From NCBI RefSeq assembly GCF_000766795.1, contig NZ_JPDS01000002.1, forward strand, positions 1,059,001-1,123,000: 64,000 nucleotides of DNA, written 5' to 3'. Positions 49,732 through 59,054 of the stretch are shown piece after piece. Source of the stretch: Polaribacter sp. Hel1_85 (GTDB lineage: Bacteria > Bacteroidota > Bacteroidia > Flavobacteriales > Flavobacteriaceae). The notes beneath the pieces were generated by a model. That model was not told the origin of the DNA. It saw nothing but the letters and a program-made list of their open reading frames with translations, and ran no database searches. The translations under genes and the position numbers were made by a program. How positions within the stretch are numbered: the first letter of the stretch is position 1; each line of letters starts with the position of its first letter.

Positions 49732-50451
49732 TTACTCTACAAGTAAAGTAAAAGGAATACTATATTTTACACCTACTGGCTTACCTCTTTGTCTACCAGG
49801 TTTCATTTTAGGTAATTGTTTCATCACTTTAATAACTTCACTTTTAATTTTTGGGTGTGGAGCTCTAGCTTGAATGTTTACAATGTTTCCGTTTTTATCA
49901 ATTTTAAAACCAATAAATACTCTTTTCTTACCTGCAGACAAACCTAATTCATTTGGTAAATCAGCGTCAAATTTTCTTGAAAAGTGTTTCTGAACTTTTT
50001 TACTGAAACAAGCTTTTAATTGTGCTTTTGTTCCTTTACATCCAGGAAATACAGGAACATCTTCAATAATCATGAAACTTACATCCTCAACAACTTCTTC
50101 AACTTCTTCAACTTCTACAATCTCTTCAACTTCTACAGCTTCAGTTTCATCTGTTTCAGTAGATTCAATTACAGTTTCTTCAACTTCTTTTTCATCTTCT
50201 ACAATTTCAATTTTTTCTGGAGCTGGTGGTGGTGGAGTTTTTGGTTTAACTGGCTCTACTCTTTCAGTAATTACAGTTTCTTCTTCCATTTCAGCATTCA
50301 TTGTCACAGACCCTAAATCTCCAATATTTCTATCGTAAGTTTTCTTCTCTATAGCAGCATAAGTTACAAAAAGGGCTAAAACTAAACCAATTTGCATAAA
50401 TATTTTGCTATAATTTTCTAAGTTTGACTTCGGGTTTTTCTTAATTTCCAT
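49732..50451 (-). CDS. Energy transducer TonB, paralogue 3
   Basis: A 239-residue TonB. It shares with paralogue 1 the start MEIKKNPKSNLENYSKIF, one transmembrane helix (residues about 19-36), a Pro stretch (PVKPKTPPPPAPEK), an acidic Val/Glu linker and the C-terminal domain with Cys pair (VPVFPGCKGT...LKACF) ending GVKYSIPFTLLVE. The repetitive acidic linker gives long antisense and frame-shifted ORFs that are not genes. It is downstream of gcvH and VanZ on the same strand with a 58-base gap. Confidence 0.9.
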   Translation of the reverse strand: MEIKKNPKSNLENYSKIFMQIGLVLALFVTYAAIEKKTYDRNIGDLGSVTMNAEMEEETVITERVEPVKPKTPPPPAPEKIEIVEDEKEVEETVIESTETDETEAVEVEEIVEVEEVEEVVEDVSFMIIEDVPVFPGCKGTKAQLKACFSKKVQKHFSRKFDADLPNELGLSAGKKRVFIGFKIDKNGNIVNIQARAPHPKIKSEVIKVMKQLPKMKPGRQRGKPVGVKYSIPFTLLVE

Positions 50452-50509
50452 TGTAAAGAGTTTTTAATAGTTCGCTAATTTAATTAAATTATTGGTTTAT
50501 ATACAAGTC

Positions 50510-50893
50510 TTAATGTGAATTATAGTTAATTTTTCTCAAAATTTGATTAAAAACTATCAATCCTAGCACAATTCCTAGTGTATTTGCAAGAATATCTTTA
50601 AAATCTCCTGTTCTATACGTAGTTAATGTGTCTTGTAATACTTCAATAATTATGCCATAAATGATACAACCTATAATTATTAAATACTTTAGAGTTGGTT
50701 TCTTATAAAAAGAGAATAACCAACAAATTGTTAATGTAAAGTATGCAAATAAATGATAAACTTTATCAATTTTGCTAAAGTTCCCTTCAACTTTAGGCAT
50801 TTTCATCAAGCTTAAATATGCAATACTAATTGTAATACATATTGCTATGATAAAAAGATTATCCTTGAATAAGCTTTTTATAAGCTTCTGCAT
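50510..50893 (-). CDS. VanZ-like membrane protein
   Basis: A 127-residue protein with four transmembrane helices and the VanZ pattern: [33 protein letters not shown] and the [17 protein letters not shown] motif (R/K-x-D-x-x-D-x-x-x-N). Its start overlaps the gcvH end by 35 bases, so it is translationally coupled to gcvH. Function outside glycopeptide resistance is unknown. Confidence 0.85.
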   Translation of the reverse strand: MQKLIKSLFKDNLFIIAICITISIAYLSLMKMPKVEGNFSKIDKVYHLFAYFTLTICWLFSFYKKPTLKYLIIIGCIIYGIIIEVLQDTLTTYRTGDFKDILANTLGIVLGLIVFNQILRKINYNSH

Positions 50894-51239
50894 CTAGTAA
50901 GTTTTCTATTTGTGAACTGTCTGACATTTCAATTTTAATCATCCAACCTTTTCCATAAGGGTCTGAATTTACTAATTCTGGCTCATCTTCTAATTCTTCA
51001 TTAAATTCTATTACTTCACCTGTTAAAGGCATAAATAAATCAGAAACTGTTTTAACAGCTTCAACAGAACCAAAGATTTCTCCTTCTTCAACTGTATCAT
51101 CTAATGTATCTACATCTACATAAACGATGTCACCTAATTCTCCTTGTGCAAATTCTGTAATCCCTACTGTTGCTATGTTGCCTTCAATTTTAATCCACTC
51201 ATGATCTTTAGTGTATTTTAATTCTGATGGTAAATTCAT
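50859..51239 (-). CDS. gcvH: Glycine cleavage system protein H
   Basis: A 126-residue lipoyl carrier of the glycine cleavage complex. The lipoylated Lys63 is in [15 protein letters not shown], with [16 protein letters not shown] and the closing [11 protein letters not shown] as in the family. It is the gene after sprA (26-base gap) and before VanZ. Other gcv genes are not in this window. Confidence 0.96.
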   Translation of the reverse strand: MNLPSELKYTKDHEWIKIEGNIATVGITEFAQGELGDIVYVDVDTLDDTVEEGEIFGSVEAVKTVSDLFMPLTGEVIEFNEELEDEPELVNSDPYGKGWMIKIEMSDSSQIENLLDAEAYKKLIQG

Positions 51240-51265
51240 TCTATTAATAATTTTATGTTGTTATT

Positions 51266-54200
51266 TTAATTTCCTCCTAAGTTGTAAATAATGTTAAATC
51301 CTCCATTAATCGCTTGTCTTGGAAAAGTGGTAGAAATTGCATATTTAGATGTTTGATGGTTGTAATAAAACGATGCTGTTAAATTATTACTCAATCTATA
51401 ATCGGCTGTAAATTTAATAGAAAATAGTTTTTGACCACCACTAATTTGATTATTATCTTCATCAACAGATCTAATTTGTGTTAAATTATCTCTTAAAGAT
51501 ACATCTGCTCTTAAATTAATGTCTCCTTTAAGCGTTTGTTTTTTTCCGGTGAAACGTGTATTGAATTTTACATCTTTAAATATATAACCCATTCCAAAAA
51601 TATATTCAGTTCCTTTTATATCAGTTAAAGTACTGTTGTTAAAATTCATGGTAAGTGTTCTGTCTCTTTTTACTTCTCCTCTTAAAGAAAATGAGTTTCT
51701 CATTTTCATATCTAACTTAACTAGAGGAGAAAATTCATCAACCAAAGTAACAGCAGCAACTAATAATTCTGGTTCGTAATTTTCTGCAACATTAATATTA
51801 GCAAAAGGATTAGCACTATCATGTTGTAAGTTATTGGTAAAACTAGATACTGTGTAAGAAGATCTATAACCATGAGAAACTACAAAATTGCTGAAGTTTT
51901 TCTTAAAGAATTTAAATTTCATCAATCCATTGTAACGTAATGTCCAATTAGGAATTGGAATATTTCTAAACAAACCTGTGTTTACTTTATCTGGACTTTT
52001 ACCAGAATAAGCCGCCATAAAAGCGGGTAATAAAACTTGCTGACTATTTTCTCCAAAACCACTTGCAGGAACTCCATTTTCTGTTGCTAACCTATTTGAA
52101 ATTACACTTCTGTAATCTCTTAAATTTTGAAATAATGCATCACTGTCTGAAAAAGCGGTAGCAAACATTGAGTAACTTGTACTAAAGTTTCCTGTTTCAA
52201 AGAAAGGTGTATCCTCAAATTGATTATTCCCATTAAGAAGATCTAGTTGTTGTGATAAATCTCTTGTTTGAATTTTATTTCCTCTTACATCTATATTTAA
52301 ATCCTTAATCGGTTTTAACGTAAATGTATAATCTAATTTATTGTAATGTGTTTTACTATACGTTTTACTATAATATTCATCACCATCATTTCTTGTTACA
52401 AACCAACCATTTTCTAAAGCTTTATTTCTAATATCTACTTGACTTCCAAAAGCGAAAGAAGTTGGTGCACCACCTAAAAACCCTATATCTTCTGTATAAC
52501 CTGGTAGTAATTGTCCGTTGTTTTCTGAGTAACTAATTTTTCCTTGTTTTACAGAAGTTAAAAGATCATAAGTTCCTTTTAAAATCTTTTTACCTATAGA
52601 TAGTTTTTTCTTTTGATTAACTCTTCCTGGAGTTCTAGGTAAACCAGAACCTTTTAATCCTTTAGATTTTTTACGCTGACTTTTAGTTAATAATAATTTT
52701 TCGAAACCTAAACCTTTGTAAAAACGATCAAAATTTATAGTGGTATTTAAATTATGTGTATTTGCATTCTGAATAACATTTCCTATCAAATCTACAGAAG
52801 CAACATCAACTCCGTTAACATTAATGGTATTTTGTGGAGCAGCTTGCCAATCGAAATCTGCTGTATAACCATAATCTGCTTTTATAAACTTTAAAAATGG
52901 AATTTTATCAATTGGTAAATTATAGGTTCCGTTTAATTTTTGATGATAATGATTGGCTCTTCCAGTATTAAAGAAATCATCAAAAACTTGAATATCATCA
53001 GAATTATTAAACGTATCGTATATGTAACTATTTGTTGCATTAAAGTTTAATTGTAATGATTTTGTTAAGTCGAAACCAATAGTATAATCCCAATCAAACA
53101 AAAATCTACGTTGTTTTAATTCTGGTTGATCAGATAATCCTTCAACTAAATTTCTAGATTGTTGTTCGTTATAATTTCTATTGATGCTAGAGTTAACTGC
53201 AAATGTTTTAGGAATAGGATTAAAGTTAATGTCTTTAATTAGTTTTAAATATTTACTTTCAAAAGCTTTCGAATCTTTAAAAGGTTCTATAGGTTTAGAA
53301 TTGAAAGTAAAATTATAAGAAGCAGAAGCTCTAACACTTTCGTTAATACGTTTTTGTATGTTATAATTTCTTTGAAATTCTTTATTATGAGCATAAGAAA
53401 CCGCTAAATTTTCTACATCATAAAACTTAGGTTTTTTTGTAGAATTTGGGTTTCTATTCTTTTTTACATTGGTAAAACTAATACTTGTTCTTTTTGTGTA
53501 ATCTCTAGAGAATTCGCTATTATCATTTTCACCCAAGGCATCTGCTAATTCTACATCTTGATATTGAGGATCGTATTTTGGATCAATATATTTTTCACCA
53601 ACACTATAACTCATTGGTAATTGAATTCCCCATTTTTTAGGAGTTAATACTTTACCTAAATTTATAGTAGTGGCAACATCATATTGTTTTGTTTCATCTA
53701 AACTACGTTGACCTACTCGATCTTCTACATTACCAAAACCTATGGTAGACATACTTCCTGATAATGATAAATTTGCAACATCTGCAAAATTTGCATCAGC
53801 ATTTACAACTGCGGCCCAACCACCTTTATTATCAAAACCAGCAGAACGTAATTCATTAAACCAAACTTCTCCACTAATTGGCGAAGTTGTCTTGTTTTTT
53901 AACCCTAGCATTATTGTTTTTAACTTTGCTAAAGTAGGGTTTCCTTTTACAGAAATTGTGTAAGGAGTTTCTTGACCTTCTGGTGTAAATAAATCTGTTA
54001 TTGAAAACTCAGCTTTATCTCTGTCTAATTTTACTTGGCCAAAGGTTTCTAAAAAAGCATCTAAATTATTTGCTTCTGGCCAAAGATCTAAGGCAGAAGT
54101 ACCATTTTTGGATACTTTTAAAGGTAATTCTATTTGATAATAATTATCATCTAAATCTGTACCTAGTCTTATAACTGCAGAAAAATCATTATCATTTATT

Positions 54201-57200
54201 GTAAGTGCTCCTTCATTTGGTTGAAGATGCATAAACATTTTTAAGTTTTTAAAACGTCTTAAATCGATGCTAATGTTTTTATAAATTGCTCTTGTTTTAT
54301 TAGCTTCTAAATTGTTTACTTTTAAGGTAACAGATTGTTCGTTTTGTAATTGTACAGTTGTACTTCCTTGTAAACGCTCTCTTTCAATTCCTGGAGGTTG
54401 AATGTAACTTCCTTCATTTTGCTCTATACTTACTACACCAACCTCAAAATCTTTTAATTCATCTTCCTCTAAATTTATAGGAGTTGTAATGGCTTCGTCT
54501 AATGTTTTTGTGTAGCGTCTCCAATCTCCTCTAACCAAATCAATTTCACCAAAACGAATAACTACTGGCATTTTAAAGTTCGTTAAAAACATTCTAACAA
54601 AACGAATACTGTTAAAGTCAGAAATATCATTTATTGGTGTTCCACTTCTAACAGGAACTCTAAACTGATACCAGGTTGTTGCTTGTGTTGTTCCGTTTTC
54701 TAAAGTAACATTCGTTATTTTTTCATCAACAATAAAGTTATTTCCTACAACCAAATCATTTCTATTCATAGAAATTTTATACTCGTAGAAACTTTCTACG
54801 GTATTCATAGTTTGATCTTTGTTGATGTCTTCTACATCTGGATATGCTGATGAAGATGTTGGGTAAGATTCTGTAGATTGATTTAATGTTGGTGAGTTCC
54901 CTTCTGTATTATTATAATTTTTATATCTCGTAATTATGGATGCATCACTTGCATCTAATTCACTACCTCTAAAAAATTGAAAATTATCTGAAGCTGGGTC
55001 ATTAGAGTTTAATTTACCAAATTCTGTAATACTAGCACTGTATTTAGTAAATTCTTCAGCATCTGTTAAACCATCAAAACCAACATCTTGGTTAGATCTT
55101 GCGTCATCTTCTTCGTTAAAAGCATAAATAATTGAAGGGTTTGTAGGTACTTTCCCCCAAGTTGTTGGGTCTGTGTTTAAATCGCCACCAGTTTCTGGCA
55201 AACCATTTTCATACATTTTACGACTATCTTTTAAGATATCTTCAGAAACATTACCTAAATTAATGTATAAATCTCCTACTTGATTTGAAATATCATTTCT
55301 AACATCAGAAGGTTCCATTCCTACAGGCAAACCTTCTTTATTGGTAATAGAATAGTTTTCATAAGGATCCATTATCCAAAACTGAATATACTCAACATTT
55401 GCTTGATCAAAATTGTTAGTAGTTAAAGGTCTCATAATTCCTCCCCATCTATTTTGTGGGTCAGAGAAAGTTCCGTCGTTTTCAACTTCATCACCAGTAT
55501 CAAAATTATAAGAACCTCTTTCTGCAGGAAAATAAGCTAAATCTAAAGTTCTAATTAAAGAATTTTGAGTGATGTCTAATTGTACATTAGGGAATAATTC
55601 GCTATAATTTATTTGTCTTGTTTCTGCTCTAGAAAGTTCATCAGCATTAATATTGGTAGGTGTATCTCCTGCTCCATAAAAAATTTGATCTACACTATAC
55701 CAAGCTAATTTGGCTCTCTTGTAATTGTATTCTAATTCATTATTAGAAGCTCCTTTAAATTCCGGAAAAGTTGGTGTATTTGGTGTACTTGCTTCATACC
55801 AATCTAGAGGAGATAAAATACTAATAGGGATTTGGGAAGCTTCAAAATCATCTATATAAGAAGTTGCAGCTCCAGTAACATCTATTCCACTTGGTGTTCC
55901 AGGTAATAAATATGCCATATCTGCTCTAACAGATAAATTAGAAGGTACATCTGTATCTACAAATGGTAATTTATTTGCCAATTTTGTAAAGTAAGGTACT
56001 TCTGTAGCATAATCTATGTTGGCACCAAACATGGTGTTATTTATGGGGTCTGAACCAAAATTAACTTTCGGTGTTATTGGTCTTTCATTTACATTTAAAA
56101 TTGTTCCTCCAACAATAAATTTTTCTGAGAATTTATGTTCAACATCTATTCCCATAAAGGTTTTACGTTGTTGATTAAATACTGCATTGTTTTCTGTAGA
56201 AACACTAATTGGTGTTCCAGAAGCTTGTAAACCCGGATCTATAATTTGTACACGACCTAATTGATAATCTACCACATAATCTACACCTTCTACCAATTGT
56301 CTTCCTCCAGCAGTTACTTTTACAGAACCTCTTGGTACATTAAATGCGCCAATAGGAATTCCTCCAGAGTTTTCTGATTTAAAATATCCTTTTAAATAGT
56401 ATTTGTCTTTGTTCTGAAAGTTATTTTTAATATTAATCTTAGTATTTAAGTATAATTCTTTAAATAAATAGCTTTCATCTACAGTTTCATCTAAACCAAC
56501 ATCAGTAGTGTTTTGTTGTACTAAATCATTACCAAAAGGTTCTGGTTCTGGAAAAAAGATATAACCATTTTGAGAGTTTACTGTTATACCTTCTACATAA
56601 TCGAAAAATCCATCTGGAGATCTAAACTGACTTTGATCTAATTGGTCTAATTTTAATACTTGAATTAATGGTATTACATTAATATCATCATCAGGATTGT
56701 TTGGAGTATCTGTACCCGTTTTAGCATTTTGTAAAACGTTAGAAGGAATACCAGTTTGGTCATCTCTATATTGAATTTCGAAACGAAAACCATCTTGTGA
56801 TAATGGATAAGCACCTAAAGCATAAACGTTTTTCATCATTAAACGCCATGTAGGAAAAGATTCTTCAATAGTTACACCATTTACAACTCGATCTCTTTTG
56901 GTTTTTAAAATTTCACTACGTAACAATTTTACAGCTAAAGATTGTGGAGCTTGTATTCCATCATTCGAAAATTCTCCAACTTTAAAAGAACTTTTTGCAC
57001 TGTTTGTTACACTACCTGCAACAGTATATTCATAAGCAACTGCTAAAACCTCACCATCATTTAATCTTCTATTTAAAGAAATAAAACCTAATTGTGAGTT
57101 TAAAGTAAATTCATTTGGATCTAATCTTCTTGCATTTTCTAATACAGAATAGTCTGTACCTTCATTCATGTTGTCATTACTAAAAGAACTCAACGCGCTA

Positions 57201-58432
57201 TTTATTGTTGAAATACTTCGTAAACCACTAGTTGTTGTTAATAAAGTAGATAGGTTATTAGATTCGTTTGTTGGTATATTTCCTCCAGTTGTTGTTGGTG
57301 GACTTGTTGGTTGTACTTCTCCAGTTTGATTTACTAAAACAGCAGTGTTAGATTCACCAAGATCTGCTAAAGCAACAATACTTCTGTAATCTTCTGTACT
57401 TGCATTTCTATTGGTTATCCAAACTTCTACTCTAGTAATATTTATTTGACTATTAATTAATGGGTAATTTTTAAGAGAATTTGCGTAATTATCAATAAAA
57501 TATTGTGATAAGAAAAAGTGACGATTATTATCATAATCTGTAGCCTGTAATTCAAATTCTTGTATTGATGCTCCACCTTCTGCAACAACGGTTTTACTCT
57601 CTGAGTTTTGTTGAGAAAAAACAGCAGTTACACTTGTGTTACCAAACTGTAATTGTGTTTTAACACCAAATAAACTTTGAGCACCGTTAATTAAAGAGTT
57701 TTTAATTGGCATTGAAACATTACCAGCTTCTATGCCTTGTAAAATATCATCTTCAGTAGGCTCATAACCAATTTTTACCAAGTTCTGAAAATCAAAAGTA
57801 GATTGTGTATCGTAATTTGCTGTAAATTCTAGTCTTTCACCAACTTGAGCTTTGATACTTGCATTAATTTGTTGATCAAAATCAAAGGTAAAACTACTTC
57901 TGTTTTCTTCTGATAATTGTGGGTTTTCTGTATTTTGATAGATAAAACCTAATTTTAAATTTAGGCTTCCAGTTGGTGTTACTTTAACGGTATTTCCTCC
58001 AAAAATAGTTTCAAAAAAGTCTGAATTCACATAATAAGTTGGTAGTAAATCCTTTTGCGCATCTTTAGATCCTTTTTTCTTAGAGTTTGTTGCACTTACT
58101 TTGTCTTTAAAGTATTTCTTCATATCTCTTTTTAATCGATAATCTGCATACTCTTTTTGTGTAAGATAAATTGGAGTTTTTGTGTAGTAATCTCCAATTT
58201 TTTCTATAATTACATATCTATTTAAATCTTTATCAAAAATGATTTCTTTTTCTGCGAGATAATTTAAAAACAAACCACCAGTTTGCTCTTTTTTAAAGTT
58301 ATATCTTAATTCTAGACTATCTTTTTTTACGGATGTAGAATCATTTTCACTATTTGTTTGTGAATACACAGAAATGTTTGCTACGAAAGCAAAGGCAAGA
58401 AATGAGAATGTGTTTTTTAAAAAATTATTCAA
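51266..58432 (-). CDS. sprA: Cell-surface protein SprA (T9SS outer-membrane translocon)
   Basis: A 2388-residue outer-membrane protein, the normal length for SprA, the giant beta-barrel pore of type IX secretion and needed for gliding. It has a signal peptide (MNNFLKNTFSFLAFAFVANISVYSQ), then barrel segments such as TGSLNLKLGFIYQNTENPQLS, QRLEFTANYDTQSTFDF-like strands, and a C-terminus ending NGGFNIIYNLGG. Its cargo in this window includes the LRR protein at 31991. It sits 4 bases after ruvA, the usual Flavobacteriia order ruvA-sprA-gcvH. Confidence 0.96.
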   Translation of the reverse strand: MNNFLKNTFSFLAFAFVANISVYSQTNSENDSTSVKKDSLELRYNFKKEQTGGLFLNYLAEKEIIFDKDLNRYVIIEKIGDYYTKTPIYLTQKEYADYRLKRDMKKYFKDKVSATNSKKKGSKDAQKDLLPTYYVNSDFFETIFGGNTVKVTPTGSLNLKLGFIYQNTENPQLSEENRSSFTFDFDQQINASIKAQVGERLEFTANYDTQSTFDFQNLVKIGYEPTEDDILQGIEAGNVSMPIKNSLINGAQSLFGVKTQLQFGNTSVTAVFSQQNSESKTVVAEGGASIQEFELQATDYDNNRHFFLSQYFIDNYANSLKNYPLINSQINITRVEVWITNRNASTEDYRSIVALADLGESNTAVLVNQTGEVQPTSPPTTTGGNIPTNESNNLSTLLTTTSGLRSISTINSALSSFSNDNMNEGTDYSVLENARRLDPNEFTLNSQLGFISLNRRLNDGEVLAVAYEYTVAGSVTNSAKSSFKVGEFSNDGIQAPQSLAVKLLRSEILKTKRDRVVNGVTIEESFPTWRLMMKNVYALGAYPLSQDGFRFEIQYRDDQTGIPSNVLQNAKTGTDTPNNPDDDINVIPLIQVLKLDQLDQSQFRSPDGFFDYVEGITVNSQNGYIFFPEPEPFGNDLVQQNTTDVGLDETVDESYLFKELYLNTKINIKNNFQNKDKYYLKGYFKSENSGGIPIGAFNVPRGSVKVTAGGRQLVEGVDYVVDYQLGRVQIIDPGLQASGTPISVSTENNAVFNQQRKTFMGIDVEHKFSEKFIVGGTILNVNERPITPKVNFGSDPINNTMFGANIDYATEVPYFTKLANKLPFVDTDVPSNLSVRADMAYLLPGTPSGIDVTGAATSYIDDFEASQIPISILSPLDWYEASTPNTPTFPEFKGASNNELEYNYKRAKLAWYSVDQIFYGAGDTPTNINADELSRAETRQINYSELFPNVQLDITQNSLIRTLDLAYFPAERGSYNFDTGDEVENDGTFSDPQNRWGGIMRPLTTNNFDQANVEYIQFWIMDPYENYSITNKEGLPVGMEPSDVRNDISNQVGDLYINLGNVSEDILKDSRKMYENGLPETGGDLNTDPTTWGKVPTNPSIIYAFNEEDDARSNQDVGFDGLTDAEEFTKYSASITEFGKLNSNDPASDNFQFFRGSELDASDASIITRYKNYNNTEGNSPTLNQSTESYPTSSSAYPDVEDINKDQTMNTVESFYEYKISMNRNDLVVGNNFIVDEKITNVTLENGTTQATTWYQFRVPVRSGTPINDISDFNSIRFVRMFLTNFKMPVVIRFGEIDLVRGDWRRYTKTLDEAITTPINLEEDELKDFEVGVVSIEQNEGSYIQPPGIERERLQGSTTVQLQNEQSVTLKVNNLEANKTRAIYKNISIDLRRFKNLKMFMHLQPNEGALTINDNDFSAVIRLGTDLDDNYYQIELPLKVSKNGTSALDLWPEANNLDAFLETFGQVKLDRDKAEFSITDLFTPEGQETPYTISVKGNPTLAKLKTIMLGLKNKTTSPISGEVWFNELRSAGFDNKGGWAAVVNADANFADVANLSLSGSMSTIGFGNVEDRVGQRSLDETKQYDVATTINLGKVLTPKKWGIQLPMSYSVGEKYIDPKYDPQYQDVELADALGENDNSEFSRDYTKRTSISFTNVKKNRNPNSTKKPKFYDVENLAVSYAHNKEFQRNYNIQKRINESVRASASYNFTFNSKPIEPFKDSKAFESKYLKLIKDINFNPIPKTFAVNSSINRNYNEQQSRNLVEGLSDQPELKQRRFLFDWDYTIGFDLTKSLQLNFNATNSYIYDTFNNSDDIQVFDDFFNTGRANHYHQKLNGTYNLPIDKIPFLKFIKADYGYTADFDWQAAPQNTINVNGVDVASVDLIGNVIQNANTHNLNTTINFDRFYKGLGFEKLLLTKSQRKKSKGLKGSGLPRTPGRVNQKKKLSIGKKILKGTYDLLTSVKQGKISYSENNGQLLPGYTEDIGFLGGAPTSFAFGSQVDIRNKALENGWFVTRNDGDEYYSKTYSKTHYNKLDYTFTLKPIKDLNIDVRGNKIQTRDLSQQLDLLNGNNQFEDTPFFETGNFSTSYSMFATAFSDSDALFQNLRDYRSVISNRLATENGVPASGFGENSQQVLLPAFMAAYSGKSPDKVNTGLFRNIPIPNWTLRYNGLMKFKFFKKNFSNFVVSHGYRSSYTVSSFTNNLQHDSANPFANINVAENYEPELLVAAVTLVDEFSPLVKLDMKMRNSFSLRGEVKRDRTLTMNFNNSTLTDIKGTEYIFGMGYIFKDVKFNTRFTGKKQTLKGDINLRADVSLRDNLTQIRSVDEDNNQISGGQKLFSIKFTADYRLSNNLTASFYYNHQTSKYAISTTFPRQAINGGFNIIYNLGGN

Positions 58433-58436
58433 TTGA

Positions 58437-59018
58437 TTACAAGTTCTTTAAGGATAATTTTATTAATTTTTCTACAGAAGCATCTGGGTTTTCTTTTAAA
58501 ATCATAGAAACTATTTTATCAGATTGTTTTTTATTAAAACCTAAAACTTCTAAAGCAGATAACGCTTCATCTTTATTGGTATTGCTTGTAAGTGTAGAAA
58601 CTTCATCAATATTAAAGGTTTTTAAAATTTTATCTTTTAAATCTACGATTACTCTTTGTGCTGTTTTTGCTCCAATTCCTTTTACAGATTGTATGAGTGC
58701 AACATTTTCTGATGCAATTGCATGTTGTATCTCTTCTGATGTCATAGAAGAACACATAGTTCTTGCAATACTTGGCCCAACACCAGAAACTGAAATTAAT
58801 AGTTTAAAAACTTCTCTTTCAGTTTTAGAAAAGAACCCAAAAAGCGTATGAGCGTCTTCTCTTATTGATAAATGTGTGTATAAAACAACAGCTTCATCAT
58901 CTGGTAAACTAGAAAATGTATTTAAAGAAATATGGAGTAAATACCCAACACCATTGCAATCTACAACAACTTCTGTTGGATTTTTTTCTACTAATCTTCC
59001 TCTAACTTGTGTAATCAT
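58437..59018 (-). CDS. ruvA: Holliday junction branch migration protein RuvA
   Basis: A 193-residue junction-binding protein. OB-fold start MITQVRGRLVEKNPTEVVVDCNG is followed by two helix-hairpin-helix motifs (LISVSGVGPSIARTM and LIQSVKGIGAKTAQRVIVDLK) and the C-terminal RuvB-binding domain (ALSALEVLGFNKKQSDKIV). Complete. It lies between maeB and sprA in one apparent operon. Confidence 0.96.
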   Translation of the reverse strand: MITQVRGRLVEKNPTEVVVDCNGVGYLLHISLNTFSSLPDDEAVVLYTHLSIREDAHTLFGFFSKTEREVFKLLISVSGVGPSIARTMCSSMTSEEIQHAIASENVALIQSVKGIGAKTAQRVIVDLKDKILKTFNIDEVSTLTSNTNKDEALSALEVLGFNKKQSDKIVSMILKENPDASVEKLIKLSLKNL

Positions 59019-59054
59019 ACAATGATTTTTTTCAGGCTTCTAAAGTAACAATTT

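Noticed and set aside
50020..50338. Plus-strand ORFs of 98 and 88 codons opposite tonB paralogue 3
   Set aside because: Their Phe/Asn- and Ser/Thr-only composition is the reverse of the acidic Glu/Val linker of TonB.
58354..58851. 165-codon plus ORF spanning the ruvA/sprA junction
   Set aside because: Overlaps two well-supported genes and has no domain or start-site signal.
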